From Globisporangium splendens (taxonomy: Eukaryota > Oomycota > Peronosporomycetes > Pythiales > Pythiaceae), in contig VFIW01000010.1 in NCBI GenBank assembly GCA_006386115.1, positions 558,001-622,000 of the forward strand: a stretch of DNA of 64,000 bases. Direction: 5' to 3'. Of the stretch, positions 11,692-21,126 are shown piece by piece; the stretch's first letter is position 1, and the number at the start of each line of letters is the position of its first letter. The notes beneath the pieces were generated by a model. The model saw only the letters and a list, made by a program, of their open reading frames with translations. It searched no databases and was not told the DNA's origin. The translations under genes were made by a program, and so were the position numbers.

Positions 11692-13980
11692 TCACTTGGC
11701 AACGTCGAAGACTTGCTCGATGATCCGGTGAAGGTTGATACTTTCAAGATAGCCCTATTTTCATCAAAAGAGACAACAACAACGGTGATGGAATGAGCAT
11801 CCGTCATCAAAGGAATATGATCACGCAGGCAGGTGGGTGTACGTACTGCTTTCATCTTTTTCACCGCATGAAGAAACACGACGATCGCATGGAAACAGTT
11901 TTCCTCGCCCTACAGTTGAGTCAACGTTTGCACAAAGAACAAGCACATAGTTGGTCAGCAGCACAGCCCACGAAGCATTGTGGCCCAACGATGCAGCACA
12001 TGAAAAGCCAACTTACCGGAACAATCTCACGCACGCCAGCACGCGCGAGGATCTTGAAGTGAGGAGGACGGCCAACGGTTCGCACGACAAACAGGCGACT
12101 GCGCACGCTTGGCGTAAATGGTCGTCGTGGTCCCTTGCTCAGGAAGTAGGATTTCCAGAACGGACGATCGCGCTCGCTGTCGGCGGGGAGCATGTTATCC
12201 ATCATGCAACAAAACACGTTCATGAGGATCTCTGCGTCCGATGGCAAGCTCTCTGACCATTCTTTGCCTAAAGTTTTGAGGTATCAATGCATTCGTTAGG
12301 GACTCACCCATGACGAAAAGAGTGCTGTGCTGGGCAATATTTGCAACGCACCTTTCCACGTCGAGCCTTTGCTCCAGCGGTAGCGATCGAGGCTTCGGTC
12401 CTTCGAGAGCATGATCAAGCGCTCCAGCACGTATTGCTGACGCTCCAACGACGAGTACTCGGTGCTGTTTGGATCGCCGACGTTCAGGTACTTGTCAAAC
12501 TGCAAGTAGCAAACACATCACACACCCGAATCAGCGCGTTCCATATCACAACATTTGTCGCCATAAACATACAAAGAGACGTACGCTTGTGTGCTCTTCG
12601 AATAAGTTCACGCCGCGCGTCTTCGACACGAACAACGGACTCTTGGTGAGTCCATGAAGCATATCGGAAAGCGAGACGTTCGTCATCTGGCTGGTCTGTC
12701 CTGGAGGGCACAACAGCGCTTGCGACGGCATGCGACGCAGCAACACGTCAGCCATCACGCCGCATTCATTCAGCTCCGAGGCGTTCTGGATGAACGCTTC
12801 GACGAAATCCTTCACGTGGTACGCGAGCAGACGACGGATGTTGCGGCAGTACAGGTGCATAAACATCGCAATGCCCCATTCTTCCAATTGACGCCACGCC
12901 ACAAGCGGATTCGATGATGTCTGCAGCGCGTCTTCCTCCTGCTCCTTCGTGCTCTCTTGAATGTACGGATCGAAACCCGAAGCCTGATACACGCGCGGCA
13001 CCATGGACGCATTGCCGTAGATGCCACCAAAACCATCGTTCTGGAACGGCGCTCCTACACCAAAAGTCGACGACTGCAGCGATTCTTCCTCCTGCTCAAT
13101 CAGAGAATGCAACAATGAAGCAATCGCGTTGGAGTACATAAAGTGAGCGAGAGTTATGCAGTCTTGTTACCTCGCGCTGCTTTTGCGCTTGCTGGAGCTT
13201 ACGAAGGTACGCCTTGCCGTCTTCCACGGTTTTCACCGGCTCCGGGTCGAAAAACGAGCGCTGCGCCACCTCATTCGCTGATTTTTTGGACGTCGAAGTC
13301 GCTTTCAGCGTCGGGGAAATCGTGCGCAGTGACTTGAAATTCATCACGTCGTTCACTACAACAACCATATATGTTTAGTACCCACGTACAGTCCAGCGTA
13401 CAATACATTTGAGTAAAAAGCGTACGGGCTGCAATGCGATCCACAGGCTCCGGCGACGGCGGCGCTGCCTTTCGCGATCCCAAGTACTATTGCAGAAGAA
13501 GCAAGTAAAACGCGTTAAACCCCGCACGTGCACCACCAGCGCATGCGTAAATAGTGTTCAATAGACGTACCTTCTCGTTGAATTGGCGCAAGAGCTCCTC
13601 GCCTTGGACCTGCGCGCACTTCAGCGCCAAGATCGCCGAGAGCACCAGCACTCCATGCGCTACCAGAATCCAACAAACGCGCGTCCATGTACGTCGCCAT
13701 AACAACGTGCATCGTAAGCGCCGAATATCCGTCAAATCTGTACAATAAAAAGCAGTCTTTCCGTACCACACAACGCCATCAAGGACGGCAAGATGGCGCT
13801 GCTCCACTCGCCGTTCAGCACCTTCCAGGGCGACGGCAGCGTGAAATGGAGCAGCACGAACAGGGAGGACGCGAAGGAGCCGAGCGTGCTGTTGTAGGTC
13901 GCTAGCTGCTTCTCGCGGATCGCGTCGCGCTCCATCGCGTCGAGCGCATGCGCGCGCGCAACCTGCTCCACGCCCGCCAT
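11692..13980 (-). CDS. TMEM209-like nuclear-envelope membrane protein
   Basis: Nine exons read on the minus strand: 13980-13767, 13659-13571, 13486-13426, 13355-13171, 13091-12585, 12499-12352, 12267-12017, 11909-11847 and 11754-11692; 526 residues, close to human TMEM209 (561). Phases match at every join. Two hydrophobic segments near the N-terminus (SLFVLLHFTLPSP; ALCAHGVLVLSAILALKC) are membrane spans. The long C-terminal part (about 300-526) is the conserved domain annotated as cytochrome b561 N-terminal-like, containing FMHLYCRNIRRLLAYH, PPHFKILARAG and NCFHAIVVFLHAVKKMKA. Family members sit at the nuclear envelope and contact the nuclear pore; that role is inferred. Confidence 0.8.
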
Positions 13981-14231
13981 TCGCCTTCCTCTCTCTCTCT
14001 TCCTTGCTCTGAAAGCCAAAATGGCGCAACGCACTTAGTCACTCAAATAATGTGGACAGGTGCGAACTTAGCAAGAAAGTTCAAAGGGATCAGTATTGAA
14101 GTGAAGAACGGTACAGTGACAAGTGCAGTACTGTAGTGGTACAGGGTACCACGTGAGTAGTTGAAGCGTGAAACGACGCGAGCCGACACGACAACAACAG
14201 GACAAATAGATGATCAGGACGGCATTTGGCC

Positions 14232-15668
14232 ATGGCGACGCACACGAGCAATGCTGCGACGTCTCTGCTGCTCCTGGTCGTGGCGTGTGTGCTGCAGGCG
14301 CTGTGTGTACTGGCGGACACGTGCGTGCAGCATGGCAGCACCACGTCATTCGTGCTGCTGTTTGCGAATCAATCCTAATGCTCTCTCTCTCTCTCTCTCT
14401 CTCTCTTCAGCCCGATCGCGCGCAACCTCGTGTACCACGTCGGCCCTGGCAAAGAAGAAGTGATCACGCTCAAAGGCTTCAATTATGACGGCGCATCGGT
14501 ACCTTATGAATATGTGCAATGAATGTTTGAACGATGTGTGCTTGGCGGTCGACTTGATCTCTATCCATCTGTTGGCGTGTGCAGTTGACAGCGACGACCA
14601 CGTCCTTACCCCAGAATGGCCAGCTCTACCAGCTATCCCAAGTGTTTAGCTCCTACGGGTTGGTGTTTGCGCGTGCATATAATTACGCGCAGACCTTGAT
14701 CTCGTTGATATGGAGGGCTTATCTTTAGCGCTTGTGTGTTGTGGTTGACAGGTATGAGCCGAAGAAGGATGCCACGCCGATCACGAGCGTGCCCACGGTC
14801 GTCACGGGGTCCAAGAACCGACTGATCTTCGTGCGATCCATCTACGGCGGACCACCAATCAATTCCAAGGCATTCCAGATATCCACGGATACTGTTTCGG
14901 CACCTCAGGTCCTCATGTGTGTGCTTGTTTCGCTTTTATCGTTTGCAGTATGCAGAATTCCGCTACACGATGACGAATGGCGTCGATACTTCGAAGGAAG
15001 GAATCATCACGATCACGACGAACGAGGGTCTCGTGGCCAGCACCTTCGATCGCGATGTCGAGAACTGGAGCATCGTATCCAATGGGAACGCTGGCGGCGG
15101 TCGCGCGAGCTTCCAGCCGATCTCTCGGGGCCGACTCCTGAGTTACTACATCTACGGCATCGATGCTGTCATCCACCAGAAAAGCGACACGGGCGACGAC
15201 GCCGTGCTCTGGTACTTTTCTGCTCCAAGCAAGTTCCTGGGGAACCAGTGGTCCGCGTACGGTGGGAGCCTCGATTTCGTGCTCTCGTCGGCCGAAGGAA
15301 GCTTCGACAAGGAGAATTTGAACCTCTTTGGCCGCGGGAACCTCGTCATCCTCGAGTGCAGCACGTGCGATCGCAATGCCGGCATCACGTACGCGATGCC
15401 GCTCAGCCCAGTGTTCAGCTACGACGGCACGACGACGCAGTTTCGACTGCCGCTCAATGAGCTCGCCGGATGGGTCAAAGACCCGAAAAACATCATTTTG
15501 CCGTGGTCTCAACCGACACAGTGCGAGTTCGTGAGCGTGCTCTCGGCGCTCACGTCATTGCGCATCCTGGGCGACTTCACGCGCGGCTATGAGAGCGTCG
15601 CGCTCGATTCCGTCATGCTTCGTCATGGACCTGGGAAGCCGCTGCCATGCTATACGAGCACTAGTTAG
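14232..15668 (+). CDS. Secreted protein with laminin-B (domain IV) module
   Basis: 375 residues from five exons (14232-14320, 14411-14498, 14585-14658, 14752-14908, 14949-15668). A signal peptide (SLLLLVVACVLQALCVLA) is followed by a cadherin-like/tandem-95-type beta segment (GFNYDGASLTATTTSLPQNG...LYQL). The second half is a laminin-IV/B domain with the hallmark WYFSAPSKFLGNQWSAYGG, then FRLPLNELAGWV and LTSLRILGDFT. In animals this domain occurs in laminins and perlecan; in protists it appears in secreted or wall-associated proteins. The product probably acts outside the cell in matrix or adhesion. Binding partners are unknown. A CT microsatellite is the polypyrimidine tract of intron 1. 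Confidence 0.75.
14381..14406 (+). repeat. (CT)n microsatellite before a splice acceptor
   Basis: Thirteen CT units end four bases before the exon-2 acceptor (14410) of the laminin-B gene. Confidence 0.95.
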
Positions 15669-15784
15669 AGGGATACAACGCACATGTCTATAGCATACAT
15701 ACTTTTGATTTTTCCTTCATCCACATGCATTCTCACTCTTCGTCGCTCTCTCCTGTCCACTCATTTATTCTGGCTCTGTCGTAC

Positions 15785-16942
15785 TTATGAGGACGATGGC
15801 GGGGGCAACTCAGCTGGGCTTGGGAACAAAAATTCGGCCTGGATCGGGTAGTGGTCCGACGGATACCGTCCGTTCCTGGATTCCGTGATGACTTCGGTCG
15901 AGAGCACCTTCATCTGCGGGCGGTAGAAGATCCAGTCAATGTGGTTCTCTGCGACGACTGCGCCACGCTCGCCGTCGTTGTCGACACCTGCCCAGCCGTG
16001 GTACGTGTACGAGACCGTGCCGATCTTGGACTCGGCTTCTTTCCACGCCTCCAAGAGCTTCGGACCCTCCGACTCGGTCGTGAAGTAGCTGTACGTGCTC
16101 GTGTGACGGTACGTGTTGAAATCACCGACGAGGAACAACGGCGTGTCGTTCGACTGTGTGATCGTCTTGATACGCTGCCACAGCAAACGAGATCCCTGCG
16201 CGCGCGAGTTTGGACCGACGTGGTCCAACTGCGTGTTGAAGAAGAAGAGCTCCTGCTTGGTCGCTTTGACACGGAACTTGCCCCACGTCACGAGCCGCAC
16301 GCACGCAGCATCCCATCCTTTCGTGCCAAACGTGTCGGGTGTCTCCGAGAGCCAAAAGTCGCCGCTGTCCAGCAGTTCGAGCACCGTTTTGTCGTAGAAG
16401 ATCTGCTCAAACTCGCCATTCTCCTCGCGCTCGACGCCGAAACGCGCGTACGGGTGCTCCAACAGCGACGCCAGTTCCGCGAGCTGGTCCTTCAGTCCTT
16501 CTTGCGTGCCCATGATCACGGGGTGGTACCGATTAATCAGGTCCGCGACGTGGTCCTTGCGATACCGCCAGCTATTGTAGCCATCGTTTCCCCCCGCGAA
16601 GCGCAAGTTGAACGTCATAACCTTAAAATTCAGCGGCGTCGTCGACAGTGCGGCCGCCTGCGCACCCTTCAGACGCGGTCTGGACTTGGGCGTCGCGGCA
16701 TCCCCACCAGAGAGCGCCGCCGCGGCGGCCGCGGCCTGCGAGTCGATCGACAGCGCTTGGGGCGACTGGAACGACGGCATCCCCTGCCAGAACACGAAGA
16801 GCGTGAAGCACACGAGCGTGCCGACGACCACGAAGAAGCGGTCCTGCTTGGACTGCGGCTGCCGCGAGCGCTTGTAGTCCGCGTGGCGGTACGGGTTGCG
16901 CGGCGTCGAGCTGCTCGGGAAGAACGAGTCGAAGCCGTTCAT
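15785..16942 (-). CDS. Membrane-anchored endonuclease/exonuclease/phosphatase (EEP) family hydrolase
   Basis: Single exon, 385 residues. A short cytosolic N-terminus is followed by one hydrophobic span (FFVVVGTLVCFTLFVFW), so the catalytic part probably faces the secretory lumen or outside (type II anchor). The EEP fold starts at KVMTFNLRFAGGND and includes the Glu motif MGTQEGL, the NTQLDHVG motif, FLVGDFNTYR, and the catalytic NHIDWIFY and SDHYPIQAEF blocks. All metal and catalytic residues usual for the family (N, E, D, H) are visible. EEP enzymes include DNases, phosphoinositide phosphatases and sphingomyelinases; the substrate cannot be told here. Closest in style to the short bacterial/fungal-type EEP hydrolases. 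Confidence 0.85.
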   Translation of the reverse strand: MNGFDSFFPSSSTPRNPYRHADYKRSRQPQSKQDRFFVVVGTLVCFTLFVFWQGMPSFQSPQALSIDSQAAAAAAALSGGDAATPKSRPRLKGAQAAALSTTPLNFKVMTFNLRFAGGNDGYNSWRYRKDHVADLINRYHPVIMGTQEGLKDQLAELASLLEHPYARFGVEREENGEFEQIFYDKTVLELLDSGDFWLSETPDTFGTKGWDAACVRLVTWGKFRVKATKQELFFFNTQLDHVGPNSRAQGSRLLWQRIKTITQSNDTPLFLVGDFNTYRHTSTYSYFTTESEGPKLLEAWKEAESKIGTVSYTYHGWAGVDNDGERGAVVAENHIDWIFYRPQMKVLSTEVITESRNGRYPSDHYPIQAEFLFPSPAELPPPSSS

Positions 16943-17273
16943 GCTCCGAGGCGTGCACGATCCAATCTGGCAGTCTGATCAGCCACGTGTTCAAGGTGTC
17001 GAGTGAGTGTCCCATGAGCCAGCTCTTCGTCTGCGGCTCGGCTCGAAAGGAGACAAACGAGCCGAGCCGATTTGGTAGCATGTGATTGGCTGAAATACTG
17101 GATTATAATTATTGTGTTGTTATTGAGGATCCACAGAATAGCTTATTGGCAGAATCAAACGTAATTATTGTAGGTGCGAATCTGACAACATATTTGTCTG
17201 CATGAGTGAGAACATACTCTAATTCGTACATCGTGAAACATCTGCGTGGCGATGAGAACGTATCTTGTGGATG
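16943..17273. promoter_or_regulatory. Intergenic region upstream of the EEP gene
   Basis: 331 bases, AT-rich after 17080. A reverse CCAAT box in GATTGGCTG (17083-17091) serves the minus-strand EEP gene. I see nothing else. Confidence 0.4.
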
Positions 17274-17983
17274 TCACTGTACATGGAGCACTGAAAAGAT
17301 GAGGCACAGACTCAGGAGCCAGAACGTCACAGGACGTTGTTCACTTGCCGAACTGACTGTTGACGAGGCATCTCCTGGTGCTGTCGACGGTGCTGTTATG
17401 AAGTCTAGAAGGAGGGATCCTTGACCAACAGTGCCTCCAGCAGAGCCTGGAGAACGCGCATCGCCGCTGCCAGACGCTTCGCTTGCTTCTGACTCTGGTG
17501 GCGGTGGCAGTCCGTGGGAAAACGCGATCGACTGCACTTCAGCATCCCGTGTCCACGCTTGCCCGTAGATGCGGATATCAAACATGGCGCACAGATAGAA
17601 CGTTTTCGGCGGATTCGCACACGATCCAGACTGGGCTGCACTCTCAACTTGGCACGCATATGCGTAGTACTGGTACTTTCTGCCATCGGCGACGACAGCT
17701 CGTACAGGCGCTCGACTACGTACACGCACACACATTCCTTGACATCCTCACGATACTGCGATTCACTCAGCAGTGTAGTCTCAAGTCGAGTTGTCGCGTC
17801 CTCGGTGACCTCAACGCGCTTCCATGCGGTGTCGGCAGCGTTGGATGCCGTGAGCGCGAGGTGCTGACGAGGGACGACAGCGCAGAAGAGCAGCACCAAT
17901 TGCAGCAAGAAAAGCACTCCGTTCTTGAGCATAAGACGTCTTGGGACTGGATGAGGCGAACGTGGCATTGGCATAGTATCCAC
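17274..17983 (-). pseudogene. Frameshifted cystatin-like gene
   Basis: Two overlapping frames together match the neighbouring cystatin-like genes. The first frame (start 17983, or a better ATG at 17932) gives a signal peptide (FLLQLVLLFC) and the N-terminal half down to ERLYELSS. The second frame carries the C-terminal half: VVADGRKYQYYAYACQV, the three-cysteine block, then FDIRIYGQAWTRD, a Ser/Gly-rich stalk and a hydrophobic tail (FWLLSLCLIFSVL) like a GPI signal. The break lies at about 17691-17701, exactly at the QxVxG inhibitory loop. The alignment suggests several bases are missing, not one. No splice pair bridges it. It is head-to-head with the intact copy at 18306. Confidence 0.75.
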
Positions 17984-18305
17984 GATGTTTGGTTCTTTGT
18001 CGTGAGTTCTTTCTGGCAGATGCAGTGGTGGTGTTGCCTTTTTCGTTGTTCGTTTGCTGTGTTGCTCGAATTAGGGACTTTGTCCCTGTTTTGAACCCAT
18101 CATCAGATTCTTCAGACATGTTAATTAACACACATTGCTGAGAAAGATCACAATGCACACAGCAAAAATTTGACTACCAAATGTGTTTGGATTCATTTGC
18201 ATTGGTGTTTCTACGCCTGAGTTTGCATTCTCATTTCCCAAAGAGAGACAAAGCGAGCACAAGGGAGGAATACTCTGAAACAAGCCAAGCAAATACCAGC
18301 CAGCC

Positions 18306-18950
18306 ATGAATCGCTTGGTCATGAGTGTGGTCCCATGTCTTCTTCTGCTGCAGAGCAACTTCCAGGCTGCACTCGCCGCGGATGAGAAGGTAGGTGGGTG
18401 GACTTCTGTTCCAGTCACGGCCAACGCGACATCGCTGCTGGACAAGGCGCTCCAGAATGGATCCAACTACCGCGACACCGTCACGGCGCGCGTGTGCGTG
18501 TTCGAGATCTACAATCTGTCGGAACAAGTTGTCGCTGGAACAAACTACAAGTACGAGGTGCAGGCGTGTCCTGTCAGCGCGACCATCAGTGCCGGTCTCT
18601 GCGCCGTGAAAACTCTCACGACGAACGCCAGTTGCGCCGACTACACGATCCAGATCTTTGAGCAGGTGTGGAGCAACACGCTGGAAGTGACGTCGATCGA
18701 GAAATCCGACAGCAGCGGGTCTGGACCTGCTGACAGCAGTCCATCAATCCGGTCGATCGGTTCGGGGAGTGCTGCCAACGGCGCCGACAGCAGCCACAAC
18801 AACCACAGCTCTATTGGCATCGTCATCACGTCGAGACCCACCTTCGTGCCATCCTCCGCGCCGACCCCAGCGAGCGCAGCGCCAGTCGCAGCCGTTCACA
18901 TGATGGTCGCAGTTCTGAGCGTGTGGTTGAGCAGCTGCTTGGCTCTGTAG
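18306..18950 (+). CDS. Cystatin-like protein, probably GPI-anchored
   Basis: Intact single-exon paralogue, 214 residues. Signal peptide (SVVPCLLLLQSNFQAALA) and mature start with the cystatin-type GGW. The QxVxG loop is present as QVVAG. The cysteine block is ACPVSATISAGLC..C, and the second hairpin is IQIFEQVWSNTLEV, with VW where cystatins have PW. A Ser/Gly/Asn-rich stalk follows, then a C-terminal hydrophobic tail with no charged residue after it (VHMMVAVLSVWLSSCLAL), as in GPI-anchor signals. Oomycete cystatins such as the EPIC proteins inhibit plant papain-like proteases. This copy keeps the core loop and is likely displayed at the surface. Inhibition itself is inferred. Confidence 0.75.
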   Translation: MNRLVMSVVPCLLLLQSNFQAALAADEKVGGWTSVPVTANATSLLDKALQNGSNYRDTVTARVCVFEIYNLSEQVVAGTNYKYEVQACPVSATISAGLCAVKTLTTNASCADYTIQIFEQVWSNTLEVTSIEKSDSSGSGPADSSPSIRSIGSGSAANGADSSHNNHSSIGIVITSRPTFVPSSAPTPASAAPVAAVHMMVAVLSVWLSSCLAL

Positions 18951-19411
18951 TTATCCTCTTTCGTCTTTTTGCTGAACGGTGCAGTTGGGTTCGTGCAACG
19001 AGACCTTTTAAAACCGATCATTTCAACACTGCATCTTTAATAACCTTTTTTAATGCATAACTTGTGTTTCGTTTGGAACAACTTGAAGCGCTTGCCGAAA
19101 ATTCCAGATTTGCAATTGCCCTCCTATGAAAAGTTATTTGCTGCTTTAATTTATTGTAATGGAGAGTGGTCTGTGCTGCCTCTTTCTTTGAACTTGCCGT
19201 TCTTTGTCTCTGAAATCAGATGCGGCGACTGGCAACTGACCAATCGCCCCTCACCCAGCAACCACGAACTTGTATAGGAAAATGCATGGTCCCGAGTATA
19301 ACAGCTTCAATTCGGGACACTTCCATTCTGCATGCATTGCCTGCCCCCAAATGCAGCACTTTCCAGATCGCTCCTTAGAGAACAAGCAGATTCACAACAA
19401 CAGCGAAAAGG
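18951..19411. other. Intergenic region between two cystatin-like genes
   Basis: 461 bases, AT-rich, with short non-conserved reading frames only. It presumably holds the terminator of the 18306 gene and the promoter of the 19412 gene; I see no clear motif. Confidence 0.4.
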
Positions 19412-20669
19412 ATGCGGACGACACTGTGCTTTGCCGCTGCGCTCGCGCTCCTGACGCCAACGACGACGGCCGCCACGAAGACCGGCGGCTGGGAGAAGGC
19501 GGACGTGACGGCCGACAACACGAAGATCCTGCTGAGCGCCATGACGGGCGGCGCGGACGCCTACGGCGACGCCGTCAAGAGCACGCGCGTGTGCTTCACC
19601 AAGGTCACGGAGCTCGAGCAGCAGGTCGTCGCCGGCATGAACTACCGCTTCCACGTCACAGGGTGCACCGTGAGCGCCACGGAGCTCGCGGGCGAGTGTG
19701 CTGCGCACAGCGAGACCAAGTGCACGAACCCGAAGGAGTACATCGTGCAGGTGTTTGAGCAGAGCTGGACCAACACGCTTCAAGTCACGGCGATCACGGA
19801 TGCTGCTGGCAAGGCTGTCGGTGCGACCCTTAGTGGGGAAGTGGCGGCGGAAGGCGATGTGAACGCGGCTGTGAAGGCTGCGCCTGCCGCTGAAACGCAA
19901 ACGGAAGGTGAGAGTCGCGAAGAGGATGCAAACGAAAGTGATGACGACGAGGACAGTTCGTCGGGAGAGTTGTAATTGTGTCTCGGTCGGGAGATGGGAT
20001 GCATAGTGATCCACGAGTGAGTGTAATGGATGGATGGATGTACGGGTGGCGAAGTGCTCTTTCATCCATTGGTGTTGCTGTGCGCGTGTAGCTCTCCTAA
20101 GAAATACATGCACAGATGTGCATATTTGTTTATTTGCTGATTTTATTATGCATGAGATTTGTTACCCTCGTGTTGTTTGCAATATTCGTGGCTAACAACT
20201 TTTTTCGTTGTGTGTTGTAGACAGTAGCAGCGAGTCGGCTCCGATGAGCGCAGAGGAGAAGACCCAAGTGGACGCGTGGATCAAGAAGAACGACTTGAAC
20301 CAGTACGGCGACTCGAAGGACACATTCTACACAGGCGGCACGCCGCTGTTCGACGAGACAACGGGCAAGACGCGTGATCTGTACGACTACATTCTCCACC
20401 GCCACCCAGACCGACCGTGGAAGTCCATTGAGGTGGTGGAAGCACAAGCGGCACAGGCCAACGTGGACGCAGTGGCCGTCTCATTCCAGCAAAAAGACGC
20501 GAGCGCGACGGCATCTGCTGACGCGGTAGGAGGCCGCGCGCATGATCTCATGAGTGTCGTGGTGTCGGTCGGCGTGCTCACTGTGTTGATCGCGCTCGTC
20601 GCAGGTGTAAAGGCCAAGCGCTCACGCCACCGCTTCACGTACGACTCCATTCGGACGCGCGAGTTCTAA
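19412..20669 (+). CDS. Cystatin-like type I membrane protein with unknown C-terminal module
   Basis: Two exons, 19412-19907 and 20221-20669, joined in phase 1 by a GTGAGA donor and a T-rich TTGTAG acceptor; 314 residues. Exon 1 encodes a signal peptide (TLCFAAALALLTPTTTAA), the GGW start, QVVAG loop, cysteine block and YIVQVFEQSWTNTLQV. Exon 2 encodes an uncharacterised block (DLNQYGDSKDTFYTGGTPLF, ILHRHPDRPW), a transmembrane helix (LMSVVVSVGVLTVLIALVAG) and a basic cytosolic tail. If the 313-base intron is kept, translation stops at 19975 after a short acidic tail, giving a soluble secreted form. The second exon could be a separate gene, but in-phase splice sites and the lack of its own signal peptide argue against that. 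Confidence 0.7.
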
Positions 20670-20854
20670 AGACTAAAGAGAAGGTAGTGAGCGCGTCGCT
20701 GTTTTGGTTTGGCTGATCAACAAGGAAAAATTGAAGGTGAAAGCAGGGAGTGGAATGCTGGGCATTGAAGTCTCTATCTATACAAGCCTTCAAGGTAAAT
20801 ATATACATTCCATATCTGCGCGCATGCCCATAGTTTTCTGTGCTGTTTCCTCTT

Positions 20855-20856
<2 letters not shown>

Positions 20857-20888
<32 letters not shown>
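20857..20888 (+). repeat. (CT)n microsatellite in intergenic region
   Basis: Sixteen CT units inside the 457-base gap (20670-21126) between two cystatin-like genes. The gap holds nothing else I can recognise. Confidence 0.95.
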
Positions 20889-20891
<3 letters not shown>

Positions 20892-21126
20892 GCTGCTGGT
20901 GCATGTGGCACACGATTCCACCGTTACGAGAGAAAAATGGCCACATTGAAACGGCGCAAAAACTAGAAAAGCAGCATTTCCTTTTGTGTGCGTCTCCAGC
21001 ATCCCATGAAGAAACAAGATGGGTGCGTGTCACCATCGGCCACTTGGTGCCCGCCAAGTCTTCATTTCGCCAACACGAGACGCACGTACGTGCACGCGCT
21101 TTTAATCGCCTTTTGTTTGTAGAAAA

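Noticed and set aside
13738..13766. 29-base intron in the TMEM209-like gene
   Set aside because: The same donor with the acceptor at 13660 gives a normal 107-base intron and a better transmembrane segment.
20208..20669. Separate small gene starting at 20208 or 20244
   Set aside because: No signal peptide for a membrane protein and an in-phase splice acceptor at its start; better as exon 2 of the 19412 gene.
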